Assembly (NCBI RefSeq): GCF_002076895.1
Contig: NZ_CP020465.1
Coordinates: forward strand, 248,001-312,000
Length of the DNA stretch: 64,000 bases
Direction of reading: 5' to 3'
Source of the DNA: Cognaticolwellia beringensis
GTDB taxonomy: Bacteria; Pseudomonadota; Gammaproteobacteria; Enterobacterales; Alteromonadaceae
The notes beneath the pieces were generated by a model, which was given only the letters and a program-made list of their open reading frames with translations, had not been told where the DNA came from and ran no database searches. The position numbers and the translations under genes were made by a program. Of the stretch, positions 26,817 to 36,505 are shown one piece after another; the stretch's first letter is position 1; the number at the start of each line of letters is the position of its first letter.

Positions 26817-29252
26817 CTAGTAAGTTAGTAAAGTAAGCTTATATTTGCTTGGACCAGGTAAGAATGAAGAAGCTTCACCTTTCATCCAACTTTCATGGCC
26901 TAAACCATAGTATGGGCTCCAAGGGTGACCAGACTGACTAGTTGGCATATGAAAAATACCACTTTCTTCATGGCCAGGAGAAACCGACATCCGCTGTGAT
27001 GCACCAAATGCTTGTCCTTGAACTCTTGGCATATAGCTATCGCCGGGTAATGCTACTTCAGGCATATCGAGCCATTGGCCAATAAATGGTACGGCACGGC
27101 TCAAAGGGTGCTGTATTTTGCTGATATTTTGTTGACCCCAAGTTGCATTTTCCAGCGTGGTTAATTCGGTCATTTCTGAAAGTGTTTTCTCTAGGCTGAC
27201 TTCGAATAAAATAGCCCAACTATCGTGACTGCGCCAGAGAAAGTTTTCTGGCTGTTGGTTAATCAACTGCCATAAAGGTGTTTCTATTTGGTGTCTTATG
27301 GTATTAAAACTATAGTTGTGATCAAGCTTGGCCATATTTTCATTAAAGATATCGAAAACTTGATCTCTAATATTTAGTCTGAAATTTCTAATTAAGCGGT
27401 AGGCGACAGAATCTGTACTCGCGGATAAGTTATTATCCTTGATAATATTTTTCACTTCATGCCATTCCTGATGCTTAGCTAACATAGTATCAGTAAGTAC
27501 TTCAGACAAAATAAAATTTTGCCAACGTAGTAAAAATTTGGCGCTGTCATCAAGGGCAATATTGAGTAAAGCTTGTTCATCAAACGAAGTTTTAGCTTCG
27601 AGGTTTTGCTTTATTTGAGCAGACCGTGCGCCAATAGCATAGCCACCATTACCTATTTTTTTTAGCATGTTGGCACCAACAACGCGTGAGTTGGCGGTCC
27701 ATAAGCGCGAATTTTTTGGGTTGATAACTTGTGGGTAATCTTCAGGTGGTAACAAATCTAGCCATTTATTTTCGCCATTGGACCAAGAGGTTGGAGTTTC
27801 ACCAAACATTGCGCTGCGTTGTGGTATCGGCCCCATAATGGTCCAGCCAATATTACCTTGTTTATCGCCCACCATTAAGTTTTGTGCTGGCATGCCTGCA
27901 CGTGCTGCAATAGTAATGGCTTGTTGAACACTTTCTGCGGTTTCAAATTCAGTGATCACCATGTTAACCGCCGCTTTGTCATGAGCAACCCAGCGGTATG
28001 CCAGTAAATTCCCTTGAGCGTTTTCACCAATAACGGGGCCCCAAATAGTGTCCGTAACGGTAATGTCGACAGCTTCTTGACCTTTTACCGCGATAATTTG
28101 TTTGCGTTTAATAAAGCTTTGATAACCATCAGGCGTTAAGTATTGGCTTTTATCGGCATTGGTTTCAAGCACAATCACATCGCTCCAGTCTCCATAGCTG
28201 TTGGTAAAGCCCCAAGCGATATGACCATTGCTGCCAATAATAATGTTAGGTGTGCCTGGTAGCGTTGCGCCAGTCACTTTTACACTCTTATTATCAGCAC
28301 TTTTATATTCGAAAGAAGCTCTAAACCAAGTGTTTGGTACGCGAATCCCTAAATGCATGTCGTTTGCAACTATCGCACTGCCCGTGGCACTTATAGCACC
28401 ACCTACGGCCCAGTTGTTAGAACCGGGAAACTCTTCACTTTGTGCTGACTTTGTTCTGATTAGTGACGATGGAGTTAGGTTAGTTAGAGCTTTGTCGAGT
28501 GATTGATGATTTAACAGCGCTGCCATTTTTTCGCTAGAAGCAGATGGCCAAGGGGCTCGGGGTAATGGTGATGAAGGCAGCTCTGTGCCATCAATCGCGG
28601 CATCCCAACGGCTGCCTTTAGGGTTTAGAAACGAAAATACTTCAGGGCTTAATACCGAGTGTAATAAACCTAAGGTGCGTTCTCGTTTACCGTCTTGATA
28701 TTGTAAGTCTATATACATACTGAGCACTGTTAATATAGTATCTTCTTCTTGCCATTCAACGGGGGCTTGGCGCAGCAGTAAATACTCAAAAGGTGCGGCC
28801 TTGAGATACTTTAATCCTTGATTTACGCCGCGGGTGTAGGACTTTAAAAGGGCTGAGTCAGTTGCAGATAATTGTGAGACTATTGTTGTAGCACGCTCAC
28901 GAAAACGATGGCGGCGGATTTCACTGTCATAGTCTATTGCGGCTGCTCCAAATAAGCTGGCAAGTTCTCCTGCTGAATTTCTACGTAATAAATCCATTTG
29001 AAAAAAGCGTTCTTGGGCATGAACAAAGCCTGTTGCCAGCGCTATATCTAGGCGATTACTTGCTTTAATGGTGGCAATGCCTTGTTTGTCACGCTCTATG
29101 ATGGCGCTGTCAGATAAGCCATAGAGCGTTTGTTTACCGTCTAATTGCGGTAATGCACTATCGATTTGGCTGTATATCCATGTACTTAAAGTTGCCAATA
29201 CTAAGAAGAGAATAAACAATATGCTGATCAAAGTAGTTTTTAAAGATTTCAT
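26817..29252 (-). CDS. Penicillin-acylase family Ntn hydrolase
   Basis: A periplasmic N-terminal-nucleophile amidase that is expected to self-cleave into two chains. A signal/anchor segment (LISILFILFLVLATLSTW) is followed by the alpha-chain motif GFVHAQERFFQMDLLRR. The scissile Gly-Ser lies in FPGSNNWAVGG, Ser about residue 278 from this start. HIAWGFTNSYGDWSDV comes after. Substrate unknown: beta-lactams, acyl-homoserine lactones or other amides are family options. The 811-residue start at 29252 gives a clean signal sequence; an ATG at 29327 would add 25 residues. The gene is divergent from the mocA-like gene. Confidence 0.88.
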   Translation of the reverse strand: MKSLKTTLISILFILFLVLATLSTWIYSQIDSALPQLDGKQTLYGLSDSAIIERDKQGIATIKASNRLDIALATGFVHAQERFFQMDLLRRNSAGELASLFGAAAIDYDSEIRRHRFRERATTIVSQLSATDSALLKSYTRGVNQGLKYLKAAPFEYLLLRQAPVEWQEEDTILTVLSMYIDLQYQDGKRERTLGLLHSVLSPEVFSFLNPKGSRWDAAIDGTELPSSPLPRAPWPSASSEKMAALLNHQSLDKALTNLTPSSLIRTKSAQSEEFPGSNNWAVGGAISATGSAIVANDMHLGIRVPNTWFRASFEYKSADNKSVKVTGATLPGTPNIIIGSNGHIAWGFTNSYGDWSDVIVLETNADKSQYLTPDGYQSFIKRKQIIAVKGQEAVDITVTDTIWGPVIGENAQGNLLAYRWVAHDKAAVNMVITEFETAESVQQAITIAARAGMPAQNLMVGDKQGNIGWTIMGPIPQRSAMFGETPTSWSNGENKWLDLLPPEDYPQVINPKNSRLWTANSRVVGANMLKKIGNGGYAIGARSAQIKQNLEAKTSFDEQALLNIALDDSAKFLLRWQNFILSEVLTDTMLAKHQEWHEVKNIIKDNNLSASTDSVAYRLIRNFRLNIRDQVFDIFNENMAKLDHNYSFNTIRHQIETPLWQLINQQPENFLWRSHDSWAILFEVSLEKTLSEMTELTTLENATWGQQNISKIQHPLSRAVPFIGQWLDMPEVALPGDSYMPRVQGQAFGASQRMSVSPGHEESGIFHMPTSQSGHPWSPYYGLGHESWMKGEASSFLPGPSKYKLTLLTY

Positions 29253-29477
29253 TAAGGTAAGCAAAGTAACAATTATAGATAAGTTAGAGTACCTTAAAAC
29301 AAAAGAAGTTTGAATCTTGAAGTTCATCCTAATAATATCAATATTTTTATCGTCATATTTTATTGATACTATTTGTTATGGTTGGTATCAATTGAAATCA
29401 CCTGATTGGATCAATAGGCTGTTACACTTTAGACTGTTTATAATCAGCAGGTTAAGTTGATGTTAGAGGGAGGGCCA

Positions 29478-30134
29478 ATGACAAGTCACTTAAATAACAA
29501 TGTTGCTATCATCGTGTTGGCCGCAGGGCAGTCCTCTCGCTTAGGACAAATGAAACAGTTAATCAATATCAAAGATAAAAGCTTGGTTGAATGGCAGTTA
29601 GAGGAAGCGTTAAAGGTGTCTAGCAAGGTTTATTGTGTGTTAGGTTTTAAAGCGAATGAAGTCAAAGCCCGAATTGACCATTTACCCATAAATACTATTA
29701 TTAATCACAAATTCTCAGATGGTATGGCTTCATCAATTGCTGCAGGTGTTGCAGCGCTAGCACCTGATATAAAAGCGGTTATGATCGTGTTAGTTGACCA
29801 ATGGCAGTTAACCTCTGCAGATTTGATTCGTCATCAAATCTTTTGGCAAGAATCACCTCATGCTATTGTTGTTTCACAAGACATAAATTTGGCAGGGTCA
29901 AGTGGCAAAGAAAAAGTTGGCCCGCCGGTGATATTTTCACAAAATTATTTTACAGAATTAAAACAATTAACCGGTAAACAAGGCGCAAAGCCGTTACTAG
30001 AAAAACACCAAGATAATGTATTAAAAGTTCCACTGGCACATGCGTTTTTCGATATAGATACACCTGAACAATTAAACAATATGTATAAAAACTCGGTATT
30101 AAAGCATAACGTAACTAGCATGAAAAAAGGTTAA
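29478..30134 (+). CDS. MocA/MobA-like molybdenum-cofactor nucleotidyltransferase
   Basis: Probably attaches CMP to molybdopterin (cytidylyltransferase), which xanthine-oxidase-type enzymes need. The nucleotide-binding signature VLAAGQSSRLGQMKQLI lies near residues 14-30; the metal-binding region VLVDQWQL corresponds to the family V-D-Q-P segment, with Trp in place of Pro. I chose the ATG at 29478 because GAGGGAGGG stands just upstream; an earlier in-frame TTG/ATG would add six or seven residues. It precedes the IorAB pair by 53 bases, so it most likely matures that enzyme. Confidence 0.82.
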   Translation: MTSHLNNNVAIIVLAAGQSSRLGQMKQLINIKDKSLVEWQLEEALKVSSKVYCVLGFKANEVKARIDHLPINTIINHKFSDGMASSIAAGVAALAPDIKAVMIVLVDQWQLTSADLIRHQIFWQESPHAIVVSQDINLAGSSGKEKVGPPVIFSQNYFTELKQLTGKQGAKPLLEKHQDNVLKVPLAHAFFDIDTPEQLNNMYKNSVLKHNVTSMKKG

Positions 30135-30187
30135 TTTAAAACAGTGCTAACGAAAGTGACGTTAAATAAACTAAAGGAAACGATTGC

Positions 30188-30658
30188 ATGATCACCTTAA
30201 CTATCAACGGTAAAGAACATCAATTTAATGATGATGGCGACATGCCATTGTTGTGGGCTCTGAGAGATATTTTAAAGTATGCCGGTACTAAATATGGTTG
30301 TGGTAAAGGCTTATGTGGTGCTTGCACTGTGCATGTTGATGGCCAACCTGTTCGCTCATGCGTTATGCCAGTATCAGCTGTCGCTAACCAGAAAATAACG
30401 ACTATTGAGGGGCTTTCAGAGCTAGGTGACCATCCTGTTCAGCAAGCTTGGCAAGATTTAAATGTGCCTCAATGTGGTTATTGTCAGTCAGGTCAAATTA
30501 TGTCAGCAGTCGCCTTATTAGATCGCGAGCCTAATCCAAACGATAAAGATATCGAACTTGCCATGAGTGGTAATATTTGTCGCTGCGGTACTTATCAACG
30601 AATCAAAGAAGCGATTCACCTAGCCGCAGACTTAGCCACTGAAGTAAAAGGACGCTAA
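30188..30658 (+). CDS. [2Fe-2S] subunit of IorAB-type hydroxylase (copy 1)
   Basis: A 156-residue electron-transfer subunit of a xanthine-oxidase-family molybdoenzyme. The plant-type cluster motif [16 protein letters not shown] lies near residues 36-51. The second cluster has [12 protein letters not shown] near 98 and CRCGTYQRI near 137. It is 2 bases from the large subunit. Isoquinoline 1-oxidoreductase and related aldehyde dehydrogenases share this layout. No FAD subunit is present. Confidence 0.92.
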   Translation: MITLTINGKEHQFNDDGDMPLLWALRDILKYAGTKYGCGKGLCGACTVHVDGQPVRSCVMPVSAVANQKITTIEGLSELGDHPVQQAWQDLNVPQCGYCQSGQIMSAVALLDREPNPNDKDIELAMSGNICRCGTYQRIKEAIHLAADLATEVKGR

Positions 30659-30660
30659 TC

Positions 30661-32916
30661 ATGAAACACATTGAAAATGTTAGCCGTCGCGGCTTCTTAA
30701 AAAAATTGGGTATCAGTTCTACGGCGCTAGTGCTTGGAGTTCAATTACCTGCAATGCTCACTATTCCAAAAGCTTTGGCTGGTGTTACCGGCTCAGATAA
30801 GTTTTCACCCAGTGTTTATGTGCAAATAGGTGCTGATAACATTGTTAGCATTGTGGTGCATCGTTCGGAAATGGGTCAAGGGATCAGAACCAGTATTCCT
30901 ATGATTGTTGCCGACGAACTCGGTGCTGATTGGCAACAAATAGCGGTTGTTCAAGGCTTAGGTGATAAAAAGTATGGCAGTCAAAATACTGATGGTTCCC
31001 GATCAGTCAGACGTTTTTATCAACCACTGCGTGAAGCTGGCGCAGCGGCGCGTATGATGTTGCAAGAGGCTGCAGCACAGCAGTGGCAAGTTAACGTTAG
31101 TGAAACAATCGCGGTAAATAGCACGATTGTTCATGAAAAAACTGGCCGAGAATTATCCTTTGGTAGCTTAGTTTCAGCAGCGAGTAAATTAGCATTACCA
31201 GCCCAATCAGCATTGTTCTTAAAAGATAAAAAAGATTTTAACCTTATTGGTAAGTCTGATGTGGCATTAGTTGACGGTGTAAAAATCGCTACCGGTGCTA
31301 CCACTTATGGCTTTGATGTTGAATTAGACAACATGCAATATGCTGTTATTGCCAGACCACCAGTACTAGGTGCAAAAGTTAAATCATTCAATGGTGATGC
31401 CGCAAAAGCAATTAAGGGTGTTATTGACGTTGTGCAATTGCCTGACCTAGAAGAGCCTGCCGTATTTAAACCTTTAGGAGGTATTGCGGTTATCGCGAAA
31501 AATACTTGGGCAGCAATAAAAGGTCGCGAAGCACTAGCCATACAATGGCATGAAAGTGAGCATAAAATTTACAACAGTACTGAATATAAACAAGCATTAG
31601 CGGACAGTTGTGATAATCCTGCGAAAGTATTACGCAGTAAGGGCGATGTAAGTAAAGCGTTAGTTGATGCTAAACAAGTGCTCACTGCATCATATTACGT
31701 ACCAGAGTTAATCCATGTACCTATGGAGCCGCCCGCAGCAGCAGCGCACTTTCATGATGGCGTTTTTGACATTTGGGCTTGTACCCAAACACCACAGTCA
31801 GCACAAGCCACTGTGGCACAAATCACCGGTGTAGCACCAGAAAGTGTCAATATTAATGTCACTTTGCTTGGAGGGGGCTTTGGTCGTAAATCTAAGCCTG
31901 ACTTTATTGTTGAAGCCGCTATATTATCGAAGCAGTTACATGTACCGATTAAAGTGATGTGGACCCGAGAAGACGAAATTCAAAATGGCTATTATCATGC
32001 CGTAAGCTATCAAAAACTAACAGCAGGTATTGACCAAGCGGGCAATGTTACAGCTTGGCAACACCATGTTGCAGAGCCCACTATCGGCTCTACCTTTAGT
32101 AAAGGTGCTGATTTAATTGGCTCAGAAGCGAGTTTAGGTTTTATTGATATGCCTTACGATATTGCTAATGTTAGTTGTGCTATCGGTAAAGCACCTGCAC
32201 ATACCCGTATCGGTTGGATGCGCTCAGTAACCAATATAAATCATGCCTTTGCAGTGAGTTCATTTATTGATGAGCTTGCTCAGGCAAAAGGCTTGGACAG
32301 TAAAGATAACTTATTAACCATGCTCGGCGCCAATCGAAAAATTGATTTTTCTAAAGAGCATGCAGAGTACGGAAATTATGGTGAAACACTAGAGAAGTTC
32401 CCCGTTGATACTGCACGCATGAAAACTGTAATAGAAAAAGTGAGTACGATGGCAAAATGGGGCAGGAAACTCCCTAAAGGCCGTGGTCTTGGTATTGCGA
32501 TGCACCGAAGCTTTGTTAGCTATGTTGCCTGTGTTGTTGAAGTATCGGAAAATAGTGACGGAAAAATTAAAGTAGAAGATGTATGGATGGCGGTAGATTG
32601 TGGTTTAGTAGTAAATCCTGAACGTATTCGCTCACAAATGGAAGGCGCGGCTATTTTTGCTTTATCGCTAACATTCTTTAGTGAACTGACTGCGAAAAAC
32701 GGCGTTATTGAGCAAAATAACTTTGATAGTTATCAAGTCGCTCGAATTGGCGATGCCCCAACCACGCATGTAGAAATAATTGACAGTGACGCACCTCCTG
32801 GAGGTGTGGGTGAGCCAGGTGTTCCACCTATTGCGCCCGCAATTTGTAATGCTATTTTTAATGCCACAGGTAAACGTTATCGAGAGCTACCATTAAAGCA
32901 ATATGGGATTGTTTAA
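30661..32916 (+). CDS. Molybdopterin-binding subunit of IorAB-type hydroxylase (copy 1)
   Basis: A 751-residue catalytic subunit, exported by the Tat route: [10 protein letters not shown] is followed by a hydrophobic stretch ending PKALA near residue 40. Molybdopterin-binding segments include [12 protein letters not shown] near 403 and [20 protein letters not shown] near 715, whose Glu is the expected catalytic base. The natural substrate is unknown (an N-heterocycle or aldehyde, by family). The periplasmic electron acceptor, usually a cytochrome c subunit, is absent from this operon. Confidence 0.92.
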   Translation: MKHIENVSRRGFLKKLGISSTALVLGVQLPAMLTIPKALAGVTGSDKFSPSVYVQIGADNIVSIVVHRSEMGQGIRTSIPMIVADELGADWQQIAVVQGLGDKKYGSQNTDGSRSVRRFYQPLREAGAAARMMLQEAAAQQWQVNVSETIAVNSTIVHEKTGRELSFGSLVSAASKLALPAQSALFLKDKKDFNLIGKSDVALVDGVKIATGATTYGFDVELDNMQYAVIARPPVLGAKVKSFNGDAAKAIKGVIDVVQLPDLEEPAVFKPLGGIAVIAKNTWAAIKGREALAIQWHESEHKIYNSTEYKQALADSCDNPAKVLRSKGDVSKALVDAKQVLTASYYVPELIHVPMEPPAAAAHFHDGVFDIWACTQTPQSAQATVAQITGVAPESVNINVTLLGGGFGRKSKPDFIVEAAILSKQLHVPIKVMWTREDEIQNGYYHAVSYQKLTAGIDQAGNVTAWQHHVAEPTIGSTFSKGADLIGSEASLGFIDMPYDIANVSCAIGKAPAHTRIGWMRSVTNINHAFAVSSFIDELAQAKGLDSKDNLLTMLGANRKIDFSKEHAEYGNYGETLEKFPVDTARMKTVIEKVSTMAKWGRKLPKGRGLGIAMHRSFVSYVACVVEVSENSDGKIKVEDVWMAVDCGLVVNPERIRSQMEGAAIFALSLTFFSELTAKNGVIEQNNFDSYQVARIGDAPTTHVEIIDSDAPPGGVGEPGVPPIAPAICNAIFNATGKRYRELPLKQYGIV

Positions 32917-32974
32917 TGACGCACAAGATAAATGTCATGGTTATAGCACGTAGATAATCATTGTTAAATACTTT

Positions 32975-33003
32975 AAAAAGCAGCAATTTATGCTGCTTTT
33001 TTA
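32975..33003 (+). terminator. Terminator of the mocA-ior operon
   Basis: AAAAAGCAGCA (32975-32985) pairs with TGCTGCTTTTT (32991-33001) across a 5-base loop. Confidence 0.88.
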
Positions 33004-33086
33004 TTGAATGGTGTTAAATAGCAAATGAACTGATAAAATAGCACCAATATAGATACTTAATTAGCATTCTACAGCAGGAAATTTAG

Positions 33087-33638
33087 ATGGCTTCTTTACA
33101 AGATCAGTTGCTAAAAGCAGGTTTAACCACCAAGCAAAAAGCACGACAAGCAAACAGTGATAAACGCAAAACCGGCAAACAAAAGCGCAGTGGAGTTAAA
33201 GTTGATGCCAGTTTACAAGAGCAAGTAAAGCAAGAGCTTGAGTTGGCGAAAAAAGAAAAGCTAGCGCGTGATACCGCTTTGAATAATGAGAAAAAATCAG
33301 CATTAATTGCAAAAGAGCAACAGCTGAGAATCTTACAAATTTTGCAACATCATCAAGTGACTAATGTTAATGGTGAAGCAGAGTATAATTACACCTTTAA
33401 CAGTAAAATTAAGAAGTTATTTGTTGATGGTGTAACGCATAAAGCCTTAGTTAATGGTCGTTTAGCGTTATGTGGTATTGACGATACTACTTATATTGTT
33501 ACCTCAGAAACAGCAGAAAAAGTCGCGAGTTTAGATAAAACCGTTATTTTGGTGCAAAACACTAAAGTTGCTGAAGAAATTATCGCTGAAGATGACCCTT
33601 ATGCAGAATTTCAAATTCCTGATGATATGATGTGGTAA
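33087..33638 (+). CDS. DUF2058 protein (YaiL-like)
   Basis: A 183-residue cytoplasmic protein of the DUF2058 family (E. coli YaiL). The N-terminus MASLQDQLLKAGLTTKQKA is the family signature, followed by a lysine-rich basic stretch and a long charged helix. The C-terminal part contains YNYTFNSKIKKLFVDGVTHK and an acidic tail ending DPYAEFQIPDDMMW. Nucleic-acid association has been suggested for the family; the function is not known. Confidence 0.88.
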   Translation: MASLQDQLLKAGLTTKQKARQANSDKRKTGKQKRSGVKVDASLQEQVKQELELAKKEKLARDTALNNEKKSALIAKEQQLRILQILQHHQVTNVNGEAEYNYTFNSKIKKLFVDGVTHKALVNGRLALCGIDDTTYIVTSETAEKVASLDKTVILVQNTKVAEEIIAEDDPYAEFQIPDDMMW

Positions 33639-33691
33639 TTCAATCATTTTATTTTTAGTTTATTTACTTAACCGTGAGCACAAACCCTACT

Positions 33692-34054
33692 ATGTTTTTA
33701 ATTCGTTGGCCGATTGGCCGTTTAATTTTGTTATTAAACTTTATATTTTCTCCAAGTGCACCAAAGCGCACACCACAGCTACAAAAAGAAGTGGATGCAA
33801 GTACAGCACACTTAAGCTTGTATCAACTACCGGCTTGTCCATTTTGTGTAAAAACTCGCCGCGCTATGAAGCGATTAGGCTTGAATATTGAATTACGAAA
33901 TATCAATCAAAATGAGCAATATCGCGAAGAGTTAATTCGCGAGGGTGGTAAAAGAACTGTGCCTTGTTTAAAAATTACTAATGAAGATCAATCCATTACT
34001 TGGATGTATGAATCAAGTGAGATTATTAACTACTTAAATAAATTTTCTAGTTAA
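33692..34054 (+). CDS. Membrane-anchored glutaredoxin-like protein
   Basis: A glutaredoxin domain with the dithiol site CPFC (LYQLPACPFCVKTRRAMKRL) and the cis-proline TVPCLKI. It has an unusual N-terminal hydrophobic segment (IRWPIGRLILLLNFIFSP) that may anchor it to the inner membrane. The ATG at 33692 is preferred because it starts directly at that segment; a GTG at 33674 would add six residues. It precedes msrPQ on the same strand with a 145-base gap, so a thiol-repair link is only possible. Confidence 0.85.
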   Translation: MFLIRWPIGRLILLLNFIFSPSAPKRTPQLQKEVDASTAHLSLYQLPACPFCVKTRRAMKRLGLNIELRNINQNEQYREELIREGGKRTVPCLKITNEDQSITWMYESSEIINYLNKFSS

Positions 34055-34128
34055 GCTACGCTTTATTTTATTGATTTGGTTTTCTTAAGAATTTTTTTAC
34101 CTCTTTATGGGTCTTCTTATCATAAGTT

Positions 34129-34176
34129 ATACCAAATCAATTAAGTAAGTGATCTATTATTTAATCCGATTAGTAT
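34129..34176. repeat. ATACCAA-type imperfect inverted repeat
   Basis: ATACCAAATCAATTAA and TTTAATCCGATTAGTAT are imperfect reverse complements (about 11 of 17 positions) separated by 15 bases. Similar sequences lie at 24240 and 42972. Confidence 0.45.
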
Positions 34177-34199
34177 AATTATCCCTATAAGAGGTAAAT

Positions 34200-35210
34200 A
34201 TGTTAATCAAAACTAAAAAAAATCATCAACTGTCTGAACAGCAAGTTACCGATGAAAGCGTTTATCATTCTAGGCGTGATCTTTTAAAAAAACTTGGTTA
34301 CTTAGGGGCCGGAAGTTTACTGGCGCAATCGGTTTCGGCCAATGCAGGCGCACTAGATTTTTTTAACAGTGAAAAAGCAGTATTGTTTCAGCGCCAAGCC
34401 TTAAAGTATGTGCAAGCTAGCGAGTCGTCTCAAATATTAACCCCAGAAGCTAAAGTTACCTCGCATAATAATTTTTATGAATTTGGTACCAACAAGGGCG
34501 ATCCTTTAGAAAATGCCCAAGAATTTAACGTTAATCCTTGGCAATTAAGTATTTCTGGTGAAGTCGATAAACCTTTTACCCTAGGTTACGATGATCTATT
34601 CAAACGCTTTCCCTTAGAAGAACGTATATATCGCCTGCGCTGTGTTGAAGCATGGTCAATGGTTATTCCATGGGTAGGTTTTGGGTTAGCAGAGTTAATC
34701 AAAAAAGCTGCGCCTAACTCACGAGCAAAATATGTTGCCTTTGAAACCTTATATGATCCAAAACAGATGCCAGGACAAGATAGTCGCCGTATTGGTGGCG
34801 GTGTTGAATACCCTTATGTCGAAGGTTTACGTATTGATGAAGCCATGAATCCACTCACCTTTATGAGTGTCGGTTTATATGGTAAAACCCTACCGGCGCA
34901 AAATGGTGCGCCTATTCGATTAGTCGTGCCATGGAAATATGGCTTTAAAAGTATCAAATCAATTGTTGGCATTAAATTAGTTGAACACAAACCACCGACT
35001 ACATGGAATAGATTAGCCGATAATGAATACGGCTTTTATGCCAATGTAAATCCTGAAGTCGATCATCCTCGTTGGAGTCAAGCCAGTGAAAGGCGAATCA
35101 CAACCGGTGGATTATTTGCGCGTAACCGCATTGCCACTTTACCATTTAATGGTTATGGCGAAGAAGTTTCAGCTATGTATAAAGGCATGGATTTAAGGAA
35201 AAACTATTAG
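34200..35210 (+). CDS. msrP: Periplasmic methionine-sulfoxide reductase catalytic subunit MsrP
   Basis: A Tat-exported molybdoenzyme that reduces methionine sulfoxide in periplasmic proteins. The Tat motif [10 protein letters not shown] lies near residue 25 with a hydrophobic stretch after it. The sulfite-oxidase fold has Cys148 in [17 protein letters not shown] as the molybdenum ligand, and [14 protein letters not shown] and [13 protein letters not shown] are family segments. The 336-residue length is normal. GAGGTAA precedes the ATG. It overlaps msrQ by one base (TAGTG). Confidence 0.95.
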   Translation: MLIKTKKNHQLSEQQVTDESVYHSRRDLLKKLGYLGAGSLLAQSVSANAGALDFFNSEKAVLFQRQALKYVQASESSQILTPEAKVTSHNNFYEFGTNKGDPLENAQEFNVNPWQLSISGEVDKPFTLGYDDLFKRFPLEERIYRLRCVEAWSMVIPWVGFGLAELIKKAAPNSRAKYVAFETLYDPKQMPGQDSRRIGGGVEYPYVEGLRIDEAMNPLTFMSVGLYGKTLPAQNGAPIRLVVPWKYGFKSIKSIVGIKLVEHKPPTTWNRLADNEYGFYANVNPEVDHPRWSQASERRITTGGLFARNRIATLPFNGYGEEVSAMYKGMDLRKNY

Positions 35211-35851
35211 TGCAAGCAAGTGTAAACACCGCAAATAAAGTGTCTTTTAAAAGTGTTTTTTTAGGTAATCGCGTATTGTTACTGAAAATCACTATTCACA
35301 TGATGGCTTTTTTACCGTTACTGGCACTTTATTTATTGGCATTTACTGAGCAACTTGGCGCTGATCCTGTAGAAGACGTTATTCATTTTACCGGTATTGG
35401 CGCCTTTAATTTATTACTTATTTCGCTTCTAATAACACCTATTGCGAAAAAATATCGCCAAGGCTATTTATTACAAACCAGGCGATTAGTTGGCTTGTAT
35501 AGTTTTACCTATGCATTATTTCACTTACTGAATTTTTTAGCTTTTGAAGTACAGTTTGATCTTGCACTATTTTTTGATGAGATAATCGATAGGCCATATA
35601 TTACCGTAGGAATGGCCGCATTAATTATTCTTTTGTCTTTAGCGGTAACATCAATAACCGCAATCAGACGGAAAATGGGTAAAAAGTGGCAAAAATTACA
35701 TAACGGGGTTTATCTTGCCGTGTTACTGATTTCATTGCACTTTTTTTGGTCAGTCAAGTCTGACATTGTCGAACCGCTGATTTATGTTGCTATGGCCGTA
35801 TTTTTATTAAGCTTGCGAAAAGATAAAATTAAGCGATGGTTTAAAAGGTAA
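35210..35851 (+). CDS. msrQ: Heme-binding membrane subunit MsrQ
   Basis: Passes electrons from the quinone pool or cytoplasmic flavins to MsrP. A 213-residue polytopic membrane protein with about six helices; histidines in FHLLNFLAF, WQKLHNGVYLAVL and LISLHFFWSVK fit heme ligation. The start is GTG at 35210, sharing a base with the msrP stop codon. Together the pair forms the usual MsrPQ operon. Confidence 0.93.
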   Translation: MQASVNTANKVSFKSVFLGNRVLLLKITIHMMAFLPLLALYLLAFTEQLGADPVEDVIHFTGIGAFNLLLISLLITPIAKKYRQGYLLQTRRLVGLYSFTYALFHLLNFLAFEVQFDLALFFDEIIDRPYITVGMAALIILLSLAVTSITAIRRKMGKKWQKLHNGVYLAVLLISLHFFWSVKSDIVEPLIYVAMAVFLLSLRKDKIKRWFKR

Positions 35852-35872
35852 CATTTTGCCAATAGGTACAAA

Positions 35873-35905
35873 AAAAGCGAAGGTTTGAATCTTCGCTTTT
35901 ATTTT
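35873..35905. terminator. Bidirectional terminator between msrQ and ppiC
   Basis: AAAAGCGAAG (35873-35882) pairs with CTTCGCTTTT (35891-35900) across an 8-base loop. The A and T tracts suit both convergent genes. Confidence 0.85.
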
Positions 35906-35937
35906 AACTATCACAGTCGTTATTAACCTATTAGGTA

Positions 35938-36219
35938 TTATTCGTCTCGAGAAGTTACTTCAAGTAAGTGATAACCAAATTGAGTTTTAACAGGTCCTTG
36001 CACTTGATTTAATGGCGCTGTAAATACAACCTCATCAAACTCTTGTACCATTTGGCCGCGACCAAAAGAACCTAATGCCCCACCTTGCGCTTTTGAAGGG
36101 CAATTTGAGTGTGCTTGTGCGATTGCTGTAAAATCTTCACCCGCTGCGATTTGTTGCTTTAATGTTAGACATTGCTCTTCAGTATCTACCAGTATATGAC
36201 GTGCTGACGCTCTTAACAT
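35938..36219 (-). CDS. ppiC: Parvulin-type peptidyl-prolyl isomerase
   Basis: A cytoplasmic 93-residue single-domain parvulin, the size of E. coli PpiC. Signature segments are ASARHILVDTEEQC, CPSKAQGGALGSFGRGQMV and VKTQFGYHLLEVTSRDE. It has no signal peptide. It is divergent from the OxyR-like gene, so the 286-base gap between them holds both promoters. Confidence 0.93.
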   Translation of the reverse strand: MLRASARHILVDTEEQCLTLKQQIAAGEDFTAIAQAHSNCPSKAQGGALGSFGRGQMVQEFDEVVFTAPLNQVQGPVKTQFGYHLLEVTSRDE

Positions 36220-36400
36220 TTTATTACCTCTGATTTATTTTTACATCCTGAAGGACTTTAACGTATTTTTTTTGAGAATAACACAGTCATTACAATTTAA
36301 TATATTACATAGCTTTACAAATCGTACAGGTAATACTTGCATAAAAACCGGCTTTAAATCTCGTCTTCAACTGGCGATGTATTAATTTTGATTGCTTATC

Positions 36401-36448
36401 GGTTTAATTAATTGAAGTTTACCTTCTTGATAGGTTAAATTAATTGAG
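36401..36448. promoter_or_regulatory. Direct repeats upstream of the OxyR-like gene
   Basis: GGTTTAATTAATTGA (36401-36415) and GGTTAAATTAATTGA (36433-36447) repeat with a 32-bp period, about three helical turns. They could be operator sites for the regulator 58 bases downstream. Confidence 0.35.
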
Positions 36449-36505
36449 TGGGCTAATAACCCCATGAAAATACATCCTTCAATCTAATAAATTAATGAGC
36501 CTGGC

